DNA of 64,000 nucleotides, taken from contig JAFEAP010000005.1 of NCBI GenBank assembly GCA_018266355.1, positions 148,546 to 212,545 on the forward strand, read 5' to 3'. Shown in pieces: positions 25,769 to 33,559 of this stretch. How positions within the stretch are numbered: the first letter of the stretch is position 1; every line of letters starts with the position of its first letter. The DNA comes from Bdellovibrionales bacterium. GTDB lineage: Bacteria > Bdellovibrionota > UBA1018. The notes under the pieces are model-generated. The model made no database searches and was not told the DNA's origin. It saw only the letters and a program-made list of their open reading frames with translations. Made by a program: the position numbers and the translations under genes.

Positions 25769-26728
25769 ATGAAACTGACTACTCGTTCTGCAGTTTTCGC
25801 AATGGTGGCCATGCTCGGGATGGGCATGACCAACGCTAACGCTTGCTCGAAAGACGGCCGCGACGGCTTCCTTCCGCGCAACAGCCGGTACATTCCGGTT
25901 CGCAAGACGGTTCTCGATCGCCACGGCAATCCGCTGGGCGGCGGGATCACCGAACAAGAATTCAACGGCGTCATCGACGCGGTCGAGAAGACCTACTCGC
26001 CGATCGTCGCGAAGATGGGCGGCAAGCTCGTCACGCACCGCGATTGGAAGGACGGCACGGTCAACGCCTACGCCGATCGGAACGACGGCAACTGGAACAT
26101 CTCGTTCTTCGGCGGCCTCGCCCGTCACAAGGAAACGACGATCGACGGCTTCCTGCTCGTCGTCTGCCACGAGCTCGGACACCAAATCGGCGGCGCTCCG
26201 AAGATCGCCGGCGAAGATTGGGCTTCGAACGAAGGCCAAGCCGACTACTTCGCGACGCTCAAGTGCGCGCGCCGCGTGCTCGCTCACCAACAAAACCTCC
26301 GCGAACTCCCGCGCTTGAACGCGCCGGACTCGGTTAACCGCACCTGCGGCGGCAGCTTCAAGAACGCTCAAGAAGCCGCTCTCTGCGTCCGTTCGTCGAT
26401 GGGCGGTCTCGCCCTCGGCCGTCTCCTCGCCGACCTCGGCGGCGAGCGCATGCCGGACTTCATGACTCCGGACAAGTCCACGGTTTCCCGCACGGACGAC
26501 GCTCACCCGGCTGCTCAGTGCCGCCTGGACACGTACTACAACGGCGCGACCTGCCCGGTGAACTACCAAGAGAACGTCTCGGACGTCGATCCGACGGTCG
26601 CCACCTGCTCGCAAGAGAAGTCCGACAAGCTCGGCTTCCGCCCGCGCTGCTGGTACGCTCCGCAACAGAACAACCGCACGCTCCGCCGCGCTAACCCGCG
26701 CGCTCCGCAACGCGGGAAGTACTACTAA
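25769..26728 (+). CDS. Exported zinc metallopeptidase (HELGH)
   Basis: 319 residues from ATG 25769, eight bases after a GGGGG ribosome site. The signal peptide is 25 residues, ending NANA. The zinc motif is H134-E135-L-G-H138, and the conserved NEGQADYFA about 17 residues on supplies Glu155 as third ligand (gluzincin-type spacing). The mature protein has several Cys, consistent with disulphides, and a basic Arg/Pro/Gln-rich tail ending RGKYY. The gene uses more GCT and CAA codons than its neighbours, which may reflect high expression. It is followed by a canonical terminator. Substrate unknown; a secreted or periplasmic protease role is inferred. Confidence 0.8.
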   Translation: MKLTTRSAVFAMVAMLGMGMTNANACSKDGRDGFLPRNSRYIPVRKTVLDRHGNPLGGGITEQEFNGVIDAVEKTYSPIVAKMGGKLVTHRDWKDGTVNAYADRNDGNWNISFFGGLARHKETTIDGFLLVVCHELGHQIGGAPKIAGEDWASNEGQADYFATLKCARRVLAHQQNLRELPRLNAPDSVNRTCGGSFKNAQEAALCVRSSMGGLALGRLLADLGGERMPDFMTPDKSTVSRTDDAHPAAQCRLDTYYNGATCPVNYQENVSDVDPTVATCSQEKSDKLGFRPRCWYAPQQNNRTLRRANPRAPQRGKYY

Positions 26729-26756
26729 GCACTGCTTAGTTACTTAAGGTAAAGGA

Positions 26757-26788
26757 AAGGGCCGGCTCTTCGGAGCTGGCCCTTTTCA
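26757..26788 (+). terminator. Intrinsic terminator after zinc metallopeptidase gene
   Basis: 12-bp stem AAGGGCCGGCTC / GAGCTGGCCCTT (one G-U pair) with a stable UUCG tetraloop, then TTTTC. A small CTAAGC/GCTTAG hairpin also overlaps the stop codon upstream (26725-26739). Confidence 0.88.
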
Positions 26789-26852
26789 GTTTCAGAAGCT
26801 GAAACGGATGCAGTTCAGGCCAGGACCGGGCCAGAAAGAGGCCCAAGTCAGA

Positions 26853-27413
26853 TCAGTCGGCCGCAGACGGCATCATCATTTTCAAACCATCGAAAAGGTC
26901 GCGCGATTCTGCGCCGGACCCGATGACGAAGTCGAGGACGGTTTCGGCCGAGTTCATGAGCTCGCGCATGTCCCCGAGTTTCTTCGGCGAAACCTTCATT
27001 TCGCGAAGGGATCCCTCCGCGGTGGCGCCGAGGTGATCGGCCGCGGCCGTGATCCGGGTCAGCATCTTCCGCTCTCGCAGCTTGAGCACGTTCAGGATGA
27101 TGCCGGTCAAATCCGGATTCGCTTCGAAGAGGACCGTGCGGCCGCGGCCGCGAGCGACCTCGCGGATGACGTTATACTCGAGAAGGTCATGGATCGAGAA
27201 ACTCACGAGCGCCTTCGAGACTCGCAGCCGCTTCACGAGCGTCGTCGCGTCGAGAGGGACCTCGGACAGGTAGAGATGCGCCCAGATCTTCCCGTGAATG
27301 CGCTTGAAGCCCCAGTACTGGATGAACTCCCCGATACGCTCGGCAAGCGCGTCGAGCTCGGGGTGGGGCACGGTTTTATTTTTTTTCGCGGAAGCGGGCG
27401 CGGAAGTCGACAT
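26853..27413 (-). CDS. GbsR/MarR-type transcriptional regulator
   Basis: 186 residues. The segment RIGEFIQYWGFKRIHGKIWAHLYLSEVPLDATTLVKRLRVSKALVSFSIHDL is a winged helix with the tryptophan/phenylalanine pattern of the GbsR branch of MarR-like regulators. GbsR controls glycine-betaine synthesis in Bacillus by sensing choline. The C-terminal half is helical and acidic, probably for dimerisation. No osmolyte gene is next to it, so the target is unknown. The terminator at 26757 and this gene's stop are convergent. Confidence 0.75.
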   Translation of the reverse strand: MSTSAPASAKKNKTVPHPELDALAERIGEFIQYWGFKRIHGKIWAHLYLSEVPLDATTLVKRLRVSKALVSFSIHDLLEYNVIREVARGRGRTVLFEANPDLTGIILNVLKLRERKMLTRITAAADHLGATAEGSLREMKVSPKKLGDMRELMNSAETVLDFVIGSGAESRDLFDGLKMMMPSAAD

Positions 27414-27489
27414 CGGGCCCGTTCTAACCCACGGACTCGCCGTTGGCTACGGATTCGACCTCGCCGTAGATCCTAACCGGATCGAGGGC

Positions 27490-28188
27490 TTAAAGCGCGT
27501 TTCGGGCGGGACCGCCCCGCGCCCCGGCGATGGCGAACGAATCGATCGCGGCCTGGGGCACTCCCCCGCGCACGCGTTCCGTCGCGAGCAGCCCGCGGGC
27601 CCAGAGCATCCGGTCGATTTTCACGCGGAAGTACTCCATCAGGCGTTCCCGGACCGCATCGCCCTCGAGCACCCCGATCCCGCGCGCGATCGCTTCGAAC
27701 GTCGAAACGCACTCGGGCCGCGGTTCGCTGCGAAGGACGTATTCCGAAAGCGGCCCCGGCGGCAGTCGGACGCACTCGACGTTTTCGAGGCCGGGCGTGC
27801 GGCGGGCGGCTTTGCTCCCTTGGCGCCAGTTCCCGTCGGGCACGATCAACACGATCCGCTTCCCCACGGCCTCGGCGCGCTCGAGGTGCGCGCTCCCGAG
27901 TTCAGTCGAATTCTCGGCCGGATAAAGGAGAAGCGGCATCAGTTTCGGATCGCTCGCGAGATCGGTTGCGTCGACCGGACGTTCGCGGCGACCGCGGATC
28001 CGCACCTCGCAATCGGTGAGGGCGAGCTCCGCGAGACGGGCGGTGTTCGTCGTGAGCGAAAGCTCCCGGAAATGCATGAAGATCACCACCCGCGTTCGGG
28101 CCGCGATCCGGGGAGCGAGCCCGCAGATGCAAAGCGGCCGGAAGATCTGGCAGCGGTCGCAGCGATCGGGGGAATGGTTTCGGGACAT
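27490..28188 (-). CDS. DTW-domain tRNA aminocarboxypropyltransferase
   Basis: 232 residues. An N-terminal zinc knuckle C10-x-x-C13...C20-x-C22 is followed by LLYPAENS, VLIVPDGNWRQGSKAARR and STFEAIARGIGVLEG. These are the DTW-domain motifs of TapT/TuaA-type enzymes, which transfer the 3-amino-3-carboxypropyl group of SAM to uridine in tRNA (acp3U). The signature DTW reads DGNW here, so the second and third positions are changed. Activity is therefore likely but not assured. The upstream 110 bases hold structured repeat B. Confidence 0.8.
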   Translation of the reverse strand: MSRNHSPDRCDRCQIFRPLCICGLAPRIAARTRVVIFMHFRELSLTTNTARLAELALTDCEVRIRGRRERPVDATDLASDPKLMPLLLYPAENSTELGSAHLERAEAVGKRIVLIVPDGNWRQGSKAARRTPGLENVECVRLPPGPLSEYVLRSEPRPECVSTFEAIARGIGVLEGDAVRERLMEYFRVKIDRMLWARGLLATERVRGGVPQAAIDSFAIAGARGGPARNAL

Positions 28189-28197
28189 CGGGCTCCT

Positions 28198-28278
28198 GTC
28201 GGCAAGTAGGTTCGCCCGGATGGGCCGGTTTCGAACGGCAAGCGTAAGCTGGCCGTTCCGGACCGCGGGGCGAACTGT
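28198..28278 (+). repeat. Structured repeat, copy B (GGCAAGtAGG element)
   Basis: Outer stem GTTCGCCC (28210-28217) with GGGCGAAC (28268-28275); inner hairpin GAACGGC (28233-28239) with GCCGTTC (28252-28258). It shares CGGCAAG-x-AGG at the base, then GGATGGGC-x-GG, GGACCG and a closing CTG with copy A. The outer-stem sequences differ but stay complementary. It sits between two minus-strand genes. Confidence 0.7.
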
Positions 28279-28297
28279 TCTAAGCGCTACCTCACGC

Positions 28298-29626
28298 TTA
28301 AAAAGCCCACTCGGCTTCGAGGTAGGCGCTCCGGTAATCGCGGAGGGCGCCGAACGTCTTATCGGTGGGGCCCCCGTAATAGTCCATTCCGAGGGTCGCG
28401 TGAAGCGAGTCCCGCAGTTTGTGCCGGATTTTCGGGCGGATCACGAAATCCCCCCCGATGAAGTTCCCGAGCGCCCCGAGTTCGAAGACCCACCCCTCTT
28501 CTTCCGTCGTATAGGTCGCGAGCAAGGTGGCCCCGACTTCCGACTTCTGCTGGTAGTTCTGGATCAGGGCGTTCGCCTGGCCGACCCCGCGGCCGATCGC
28601 CGTCTCGGTCGCGTTCGCGCCGACGTATTCGGAGGGGTCGCGCCGGGAAGGGTGCACGCGGTAGAGCGCCTGGGCGAGGATCCGCACGCGCGGACCGAAG
28701 GCGCGCTCGAGACCGAGGACGCTATCCCAGTGATTCGGCTCGGTCAGCGAGGCGCCGGATCCGCCGCGCGGGCCGGAGTCGTAGAAGAAATACGCAGTCT
28801 CGCCTCGCAGGATGAAATCGTCGAACGTGATCGAGAAATCCCCGCCGATCGCCAGCTCCTTCTCGAAAACCGTCGCGACCTTCGCGCCGTCCCACTCGAA
28901 TTGGCCGAAGTGATTCCGCCCCGAAAAACCCGAAAGGGAGACGTCGAAGGACGACGCGAGGTAGGCGAGCTTCGCGGCCCATTCCTGGCGATCGCCGAAG
29001 AGCGCGGGGGTTCCCGGATCGGTGTCGACGACGACGCCCGCGGGCACTCCCGAAGTCGGAATCAGCATCTTCGTCTGGGGGTAACGCGCGTTCCAAGCCA
29101 CGGTCGCCTCCCAAGGCGACGTCCCGCCCGCGGGGACGTACACCAGGCGCGCTCCGGGCGCGCCCCGGCGGCGGATTTCGTCCGTGGTCGAAAGGGTCGT
29201 CAGGTCCTTCGCGGTGAGGAAGTCGGTCGGGTTAACCGCGTCCGAGCGCCCCCACGGCGTGACGATCTGCCCGAGCTTCACGTCGAGCCCACCGGCTCCG
29301 CGCGCGAGCCAGAGCTCCTGGACCTCGCCGCGAAAGACGAAGTCCTTCCCGTGTTCGAGTGACCTCCGGTACGCCGATCCGCGGAGGGTCGCCTTCGCGT
29401 TCACCGTCTCGCTCAGTTTCGGCGAAGCGGTTCCGTAAAGCGTCGCGCTCGACTGGAGCGTGCCGTTTCCGTCGCCGCGGGCGTCGCGGCCCGGTCCGAC
29501 GGCCTCGTACTGATCGAGGAGCGCCTTTCCGCTCACCCACTCCGGAACCTCGGCGCGCGCCGCGACCGCGACGAACCCGAGGAGCGCCACGACGACCCCG
29601 AACGCGGCGGAGATCCGAGCGCTCAT
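28298..29626 (-). CDS. Outer-membrane beta-barrel (DUF1302-like)
   Basis: 442 residues from ATG 29626, with a signal peptide (cleavage near residue 25, ARA). The mature protein is an alternation of short aromatic-rich beta strands ending in Trp-Ala-Phe, as expected for a BAM-inserted barrel. GQIVTPWGRSDAVNPTDFL resembles the WG-x-D-x-NP-D motif of DUF1302 barrels. In other genomes such barrels sit with LolA-like lipoprotein-sorting homologues and RND/MMPL pumps. Here the LolA-like gene is immediately upstream, with an ATGA overlap. Likely part of an envelope lipid-transfer system. Confidence 0.78.
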   Translation of the reverse strand: MSARISAAFGVVVALLGFVAVAARAEVPEWVSGKALLDQYEAVGPGRDARGDGNGTLQSSATLYGTASPKLSETVNAKATLRGSAYRRSLEHGKDFVFRGEVQELWLARGAGGLDVKLGQIVTPWGRSDAVNPTDFLTAKDLTTLSTTDEIRRRGAPGARLVYVPAGGTSPWEATVAWNARYPQTKMLIPTSGVPAGVVVDTDPGTPALFGDRQEWAAKLAYLASSFDVSLSGFSGRNHFGQFEWDGAKVATVFEKELAIGGDFSITFDDFILRGETAYFFYDSGPRGGSGASLTEPNHWDSVLGLERAFGPRVRILAQALYRVHPSRRDPSEYVGANATETAIGRGVGQANALIQNYQQKSEVGATLLATYTTEEEGWVFELGALGNFIGGDFVIRPKIRHKLRDSLHATLGMDYYGGPTDKTFGALRDYRSAYLEAEWAF

Positions 29627-30462
29627 TTTCCGCCCTTCGCGAGCGCGGACTGCGTAAACAGGGAATCCTCGAGCGGGAGATCGGTCTTCACGTCGGTGAA
29701 TTTCAGCGTCGTCGAAGCGCCGTCCTTCTTCGTCGTGACCGCGATCGTCTTCGTGAACCACTTCCCGCTCGGCCTCTTCTCGATGTCCGAAAGGACGGAG
29801 GTCTTCAGCAGGACGTCGCCCGCGTCGTAGTTCTCGTTTTGGACGAGCATGAAATTATCCTTCCGGACCCACGAGAGGATCCGGCCGTAACCGGTGCGTT
29901 CGCGGATCGAATCGGTCGCGGGCTTCGCTTCGACCTTGTAGCAAGTCGCCGGCTTTCCGGGCGACGTCTCGGCATGCGCGGCCGCCGGGCAGGCTTCCTC
30001 GCCTTTCAGCGCGTGGACGTAATCGTCGACGTGCGGGGTGGTGATGTCGGAATAGCTGAAGTCGGAACCCATGAAACTCGAACTCTGTTGGGCACGCTCG
30101 ACGCGCCGAACTTTCTGGTAGGCCGGCAGGTAAAGGAGGATGTCGTTTTCGCCTTTGTCGTTCTCGAGGAAGAGGATCGCCTCGCCCTTCACTTCGGCCG
30201 GGGCGAGAAAGCGCGTGAGGAGGTTGAAATGGACGCCGTCGGCTTTCAGCTTCCGCGAGATCAGGAAGGTCTTTTCTTTCGTCGTGCCGTCGCCTTTCTT
30301 CGAGACGAGGAGCGCCTTCGCCGTGAACGTCACGATCTTCCGCGCCTCCTCGTGCTTCTGCATGATCTCCCGGCCGTCGAGAGCGGACGCGGGAAGGGCG
30401 CCGAGGAGGCCCAGCGCGGTCCAGGCGAGGCGAGGAAGGAGACGAACGGGGGTACGGGCCAT
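29623..30462 (-). CDS. LolA-like outer-membrane lipoprotein-sorting family protein, exported
   Basis: 279 residues from ATG 30462, nine bases after AAAGG. A signal peptide (ending PASA) precedes DGREIMQKHEEARKIVTFTAKA and a beta-rich body with ILLYLPAYQKVRRV and FMGSDFSYSDI. Both motifs are typical of the outer membrane lipoprotein-sorting group that accompanies MMPL/RND pumps. It is a periplasmic carrier for a hydrophobic ligand. It is coupled to the DUF1302 barrel by overlap; no pump gene is present in this window. A longer frame to 30546 was rejected as unsupported. Confidence 0.82.
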   Translation of the reverse strand: MARTPVRLLPRLAWTALGLLGALPASALDGREIMQKHEEARKIVTFTAKALLVSKKGDGTTKEKTFLISRKLKADGVHFNLLTRFLAPAEVKGEAILFLENDKGENDILLYLPAYQKVRRVERAQQSSSFMGSDFSYSDITTPHVDDYVHALKGEEACPAAAHAETSPGKPATCYKVEAKPATDSIRERTGYGRILSWVRKDNFMLVQNENYDAGDVLLKTSVLSDIEKRPSGKWFTKTIAVTTKKDGASTTLKFTDVKTDLPLEDSLFTQSALAKGGK

Positions 30463-30506
30463 CGGGGCGATCCTTTCGAGCGGGGACGAGGCGATGAAAC
30501 CAGACT

Positions 30507-30521
30507 GTCTAAAGTCTAGAC
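30507..30521. promoter_or_regulatory. Inverted repeat upstream of LolA-like gene
   Basis: GTCTA-AAGTC-TAGAC, a 15-base interrupted palindrome about 45 bases before the LolA-like start. It could be an operator or overlap a -10 element. No regulator is known. Confidence 0.35.
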
Positions 30522-30589
30522 GGGTGTCATCCTTGAACCTTCCCAAAACGGGAACCTCGGTTTTCGATCTCGAACTCGATAGAACTAGA

Positions 30590-30615
30590 ATTACCTAATC
30601 ATTTCCATAGGTAAT
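30590..30615 (+). promoter_or_regulatory. Possible enhancer-binding-protein site
   Basis: Perfect 8-bp inverted repeat ATTACCTA / TAGGTAAT with a 10-base spacer, centred about 66 bases upstream of the predicted start of the sigma-54 transcript. Placement and symmetry suit a site for a sigma-54 activator; this is inference. Confidence 0.45.
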
Positions 30616-30641
30616 CGACACAAGTCACGCGCCGCAGCAAC

Positions 30642-30657
30642 TTGGCACTCGCGTTGC
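30642..30657 (+). promoter_or_regulatory. Sigma-54 promoter (-24/-12)
   Basis: TTGGCAC-TCGCG-TTGC matches the sigma-54 consensus (TGGCAC-N5-TTGC) exactly. GG at 30644-30645 and GC at 30656-30657 are 12 bases apart. Predicted start is near 30669. I found no other perfect match in the window. Confidence 0.8.
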
Positions 30658-30668
30658 TTTATTAGTCT

Positions 30669-30782
30669 GTGAGTGCCAACCCCCAAACCCCCTTCAGGCA
30701 CTTTTTCCCGGCCCGAGCTGCCCCCCTCAGCTCGGGCCCATTTTTTCAAGGCCTGAGCTTCCCCCGGCTCAGGCCTTTTTAT
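30669..30782 (+). ncRNA. Candidate small RNA: three hairpins with C-rich loops
   Basis: Starting 12 bases after the sigma-54 -12 element there is no plausible ORF. Instead there are three consecutive terminator-like hairpins. H1: AGTGCC/GGCACT (30672-30677, 30697-30702), 19-nt loop with two CCCCC runs, then T5. H2: an 11-bp stem at 30710-30720 / 30728-30738, loop CCCCCCT, then CATTTTTT. H3: an 11-bp stem at 30748-30758 / 30767-30777, loop TTCCCCCG, then TTTTT. The exposed C-runs could pair with G-rich Shine-Dalgarno sequences. The layout fits a regulated antisense-type sRNA of about 40 to 115 nt, depending on where transcription ends. Alternatively it is only a terminator array. Confidence 0.6.
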
Positions 30783-30798
30783 TTTTCCGAGCGCGGAC

Positions 30799-31746
30799 TC
30801 AGTCTATTCCGACCACTTCGAGGTCGCGTTTCGCGAGCGCGCGCAATTCGGCGGGCACCGAATGATCGAGGACTTTCCGAAAGGCCTCGATGAGCGGCGT
30901 CTTCCACTGCAGCCGGCGATAGACGAGGCTCACCTCCCGCGAAGGAATCGGCTTTCGGAACGCTTTCACGTCGATGTTTTTCGGGACGCGCTCGGGAAGG
31001 GCGAGTTGCGGGATGAGGGTATAGCCTCCGCTGCCTTCGACGAGCCTCTTCAAGGTCTCGAGGTTTCCGCTCTCGAAAACGACGTTCTTCAGGATCGTCT
31101 TTTTCTTCGAGAGCGAGCAGATTTGGATCATCTGGTTCCGGAAGCAGTGCCCTTCGTTCAGGAGCCAAATCTGGCTCCCGTCGAGATCTCCTTCCCCGAT
31201 CCGCGAATGGCTCGCGAGCTCGTGGTCCTTCCTCACCCAGAGGTAGAAGGGTTCGTAGAAGATCGGCGTTTCCTGGAAGGCTTTGTTACCGAGCGGCGTG
31301 ACGAGGAGGCCCGCATCGATCGCATCGGAGTCGAGGGCGGCGATGATCTGCGAGGTTTGGAGCTCGTCGATCCGAAGTTGGACCTTCGGATAGGCCTTCG
31401 CGAACTCGTCGAGGAAGAGCGGGATCCAATACGGCGCGAGCGTCGGAATCACCGCGATTCGAAGTTCGCCCGCGAGTTCCTTCCCTTCCTGCTTCGAGCC
31501 GACGAGAGAAAGTCGCTTCCACTCGTCGACGACCACTCGGGCCTGCGAAATGAACGCTTTCCCCGCCTCCGTCGGCAGGATCGGCTTTTTCGTGCGGTCG
31601 AAGAGCGGAAAACCGAGGTCGTCCTCGAGCTTCTTCAGCTGCATGGAAAGCGTCGGCTGGGTGACGAAGGTCGCTTTCGCGGCCTTCCCGAAGTTCCGAA
31701 GGCGGTCGACGGCGAGGACGTATTCGAGCTGGGTGAGGGTGATCAT
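30799..31746 (-). CDS. oxyR: LysR-type regulator OxyR
   Basis: 315 residues: N-terminal winged helix-turn-helix (LTQLEYVLAVDRLRNFGKAAKATFVTQPTLSMQLKKLEDDLG) and periplasmic-binding-like effector domain. C201 and C210 in EGHCFRNQMIQICSL are nine residues apart, as are the redox pair Cys199/Cys208 of E. coli OxyR, so it should be a peroxide sensor that forms the intramolecular disulphide. It is divergent from ahpC. A perfect OxyR half-site (31745-31759) overlaps its start codon, implying autoregulation. Confidence 0.93.
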   Translation of the reverse strand: MITLTQLEYVLAVDRLRNFGKAAKATFVTQPTLSMQLKKLEDDLGFPLFDRTKKPILPTEAGKAFISQARVVVDEWKRLSLVGSKQEGKELAGELRIAVIPTLAPYWIPLFLDEFAKAYPKVQLRIDELQTSQIIAALDSDAIDAGLLVTPLGNKAFQETPIFYEPFYLWVRKDHELASHSRIGEGDLDGSQIWLLNEGHCFRNQMIQICSLSKKKTILKNVVFESGNLETLKRLVEGSGGYTLIPQLALPERVPKNIDVKAFRKPIPSREVSLVYRRLQWKTPLIEAFRKVLDHSVPAELRALAKRDLEVVGID

Positions 31747-31781
31747 AGATTATATCTATCATATCATAAAAACTATCGATT
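31745..31781. promoter_or_regulatory. OxyR binding site and overlapping divergent promoters
   Basis: ATAGATTATATCTAT (31745-31759) fits the OxyR half-site ATAGnTnnnAnCTAT exactly; a weaker second half follows. For oxyR (minus): TTGAAA (31780-31785) and TATGAT (31758-31763), 16-base spacer. For ahpC (plus): TTCAAT (31781-31786) and TAATAC (31804-31809), 17-base spacer. Confidence 0.75.
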
Positions 31782-31894
31782 TCAATTAATGAGGAGAATT
31801 CCGTAATACTGGTGAGGTAGGGCGCGAGGAAAGGACCGGCGCCCGCTAGATCCCCCACCACCACCCCGGCCGCGGGCCGGAAGAAGGAGACATC

Positions 31895-32434
31895 ATGTTA
31901 GGCGTAGGTCAGAAATTCCCCCAGTTTAAGCTCAAGGCCACCGTTTCGACGGACATCAAGACGGCGTTCGCCGACGTCTCGAACGAGACCTATAAAGGGA
32001 AGTGGCTCGTCGTGTTTTTTTATCCGAAGGACTTCACGTTCGTCTGCCCGACGGAAATCAAGGCGTTCGGCGACCTGAACGGCAAATTCAAGGAACGCGA
32101 CGCCCAGGTGCTCGCCGGCTCGACGGACAGCGAGTTCGTCCATCTGGCCTGGCGCCAGCACAAGGAAGAGCTCAAGAACCTGCCGTTCCCGATGCTCGCC
32201 GATATCAAGCGCGAACTCACCTCCGCCCTCGGCATCCTCGACCCGGTCGAAGGCGTCGCCCAGCGCGCGACCTTCGTCGTGGACCCGGAAGGCATCATCC
32301 GCCACGTTTCCGTGTACGACTTGAACGTCGGCCGGAATCCCCAGGAAGTGCTGCGCACGCTCGACGCGCTCCAAACCGACGAGCTCTGCCCGTGCAACTG
32401 GGAACAAGGCAAGGACACCCTGAAAGTCGGCTGA
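31895..32434 (+). CDS. ahpC: Peroxiredoxin, AhpC type
   Basis: 179 residues with a strong GAAGGAGA ribosome site. FYPKDFTFVCPTEIKAFGD holds the peroxidatic Cys51, and the C-terminal LCPCNW holds Cys165/Cys167, of which Cys165 should be the resolving Cys. It reduces H2O2, organic peroxides and peroxynitrite. The sequence is of the AhpC group that works with AhpD rather than AhpF, and ahpD is next. It is divergent from oxyR and probably OxyR-activated. A 12-bp stem follows the stop. Confidence 0.94.
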   Translation: MLGVGQKFPQFKLKATVSTDIKTAFADVSNETYKGKWLVVFFYPKDFTFVCPTEIKAFGDLNGKFKERDAQVLAGSTDSEFVHLAWRQHKEELKNLPFPMLADIKRELTSALGILDPVEGVAQRATFVVDPEGIIRHVSVYDLNVGRNPQEVLRTLDALQTDELCPCNWEQGKDTLKVG

Positions 32435-32445
32435 CGCCGTAAGGA

Positions 32446-32476
32446 GGTTCGGGCCCCGACCGCAGGGGCCCGAACC
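32446..32476 (+). repeat. Perfect hairpin in ahpC-ahpD spacer
   Basis: GGTTCGGGCCCC (32446-32457) pairs with GGGGCCCGAACC (32465-32476) around loop GACCGCA. No T-tract follows, so it is more likely an mRNA-stabilising or processing stem than a terminator. The preceding AAGGAGG and the GACCGCA loop echo the structured repeats at 25.1 and 28.2 kb. Confidence 0.75.
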
Positions 32477-32501
32477 GTTCCGAGAACCGAAAGGACGAAT
32501 C

Positions 32502-33032
32502 ATGAGCGCATTCGAAACGTACCGCGAAAACCTGAAAGACTACGCGAAGGACATCCGCCTGAACCTCTCCACCGTGCTCGCGCCGGAGGGCGCGCCGGGC
32601 CTCTCTCCGAAGCAGATCGCGACGATCGCCCTGGCCTGTGCGTATTCGGCGGGAGCGAAAGGGCTGACCGAAGTCCTGCGCGGCGAATTCGCCACCACGC
32701 TCGGGGACGCCGAGCTCGAGGCCGCGAAAGGCGCGGCCGTGATCATGGCGATGAACAACGTTTTCTACCGGACCCAGCACCACGCCGCGAACGAGGAGTT
32801 GAAAAAGCTTCCCGCCCGACTCCGCATGAACATCATCGGCAAACCGGGAATCGAGAAGGTCGATTTCGAGCTCGCTTGCCTCGCCGTGTCGGCGATCGGC
32901 GGCTGCGATCGATGCGTGAATTCCCACGTCGACGAGGTCTTAAAGGCCGGTCTCTCCGTCGACGCTGCGCACTCGGCGATCCGCATCGCGGCGACCCTCA
33001 ACGCGGCGGCGCTTGCGGAAGCGATCGGTTAG
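32502..33032 (+). CDS. ahpD: Alkylhydroperoxidase AhpD
   Basis: 176 residues, all-helical. The AhpD active site is [14 protein letters not shown]135-x-x-C138 with H142 three residues later, which matches the Mycobacterium AhpD C130/C133/H137 spacing. AhpD reduces oxidised AhpC using dihydrolipoamide-linked electrons. It is preceded by AAAGGA. Gene order ahpC-ahpD-dps supports a single OxyR regulon. Confidence 0.93.
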   Translation: MSAFETYRENLKDYAKDIRLNLSTVLAPEGAPGLSPKQIATIALACAYSAGAKGLTEVLRGEFATTLGDAELEAAKGAAVIMAMNNVFYRTQHHAANEELKKLPARLRMNIIGKPGIEKVDFELACLAVSAIGGCDRCVNSHVDEVLKAGLSVDAAHSAIRIAATLNAAALAEAIG

Positions 33033-33070
33033 GCGGAAAACCTACGGACCAACCTCGAAAGGAACCTCTC

Positions 33071-33556
33071 ATGGCCAACTCTCACCTCCCGATCGACATC
33101 GGAATCACCGAAGGCGACCGCAAACAGATCGCCGAAGGACTCTCGCACCTGCTCGCGGACTCCTACACGCTTTATCTGAAGACCCATAACTTCCACTGGA
33201 ACGTCACGGGCCCCATGTTCCAAACCCTGCACCTGATGTTCGAGACCCAGTACAACGAACTCGCCCTCGCGGTGGACTTGATCGCCGAACGCATCCGTTC
33301 CCTCGGCCACTTCGCGCCGGGTTCGTACGCGGAATACTCGACGCTCTCGTCGATCAAGGAAGCGAAGGGCGTTCCGGCGGCGAAAGACATGATCGCCCAG
33401 CTCGTTCAAGGTCACGAGGCGGTCGTGAAGACCGCGCGCGGGATCTACCCGGCCGTCGAAAAAGGCCACGACGAGGCCTCGGCCGACTTGCTCACGCAGC
33501 GGATCCAACTCCACGAAAAAACCGCGTGGATGCTCCGCTCGCTCCTCGAATCCTGA
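33071..33556 (+). CDS. dps: DNA-protecting ferritin-like protein Dps
   Basis: 161 residues from ATG 33071 after [38 protein letters not shown] is the ferritin-superfamily helix A/B block with the Dps ferroxidase His/Asp/Glu ligands (H..FHWN, the later His and the E-Q-Y-N-E). Dps stores iron by oxidising Fe(II) with H2O2 and shields DNA. It is last in the ahpC-ahpD-dps run; its stop is 3 bases from the convergent LysR stop. An upstream extension to 32876 lies inside ahpD and was rejected. Confidence 0.94.
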   Translation: MANSHLPIDIGITEGDRKQIAEGLSHLLADSYTLYLKTHNFHWNVTGPMFQTLHLMFETQYNELALAVDLIAERIRSLGHFAPGSYAEYSTLSSIKEAKGVPAAKDMIAQLVQGHEAVVKTARGIYPAVEKGHDEASADLLTQRIQLHEKTAWMLRSLLES

Positions 33557-33559
33557 TCC

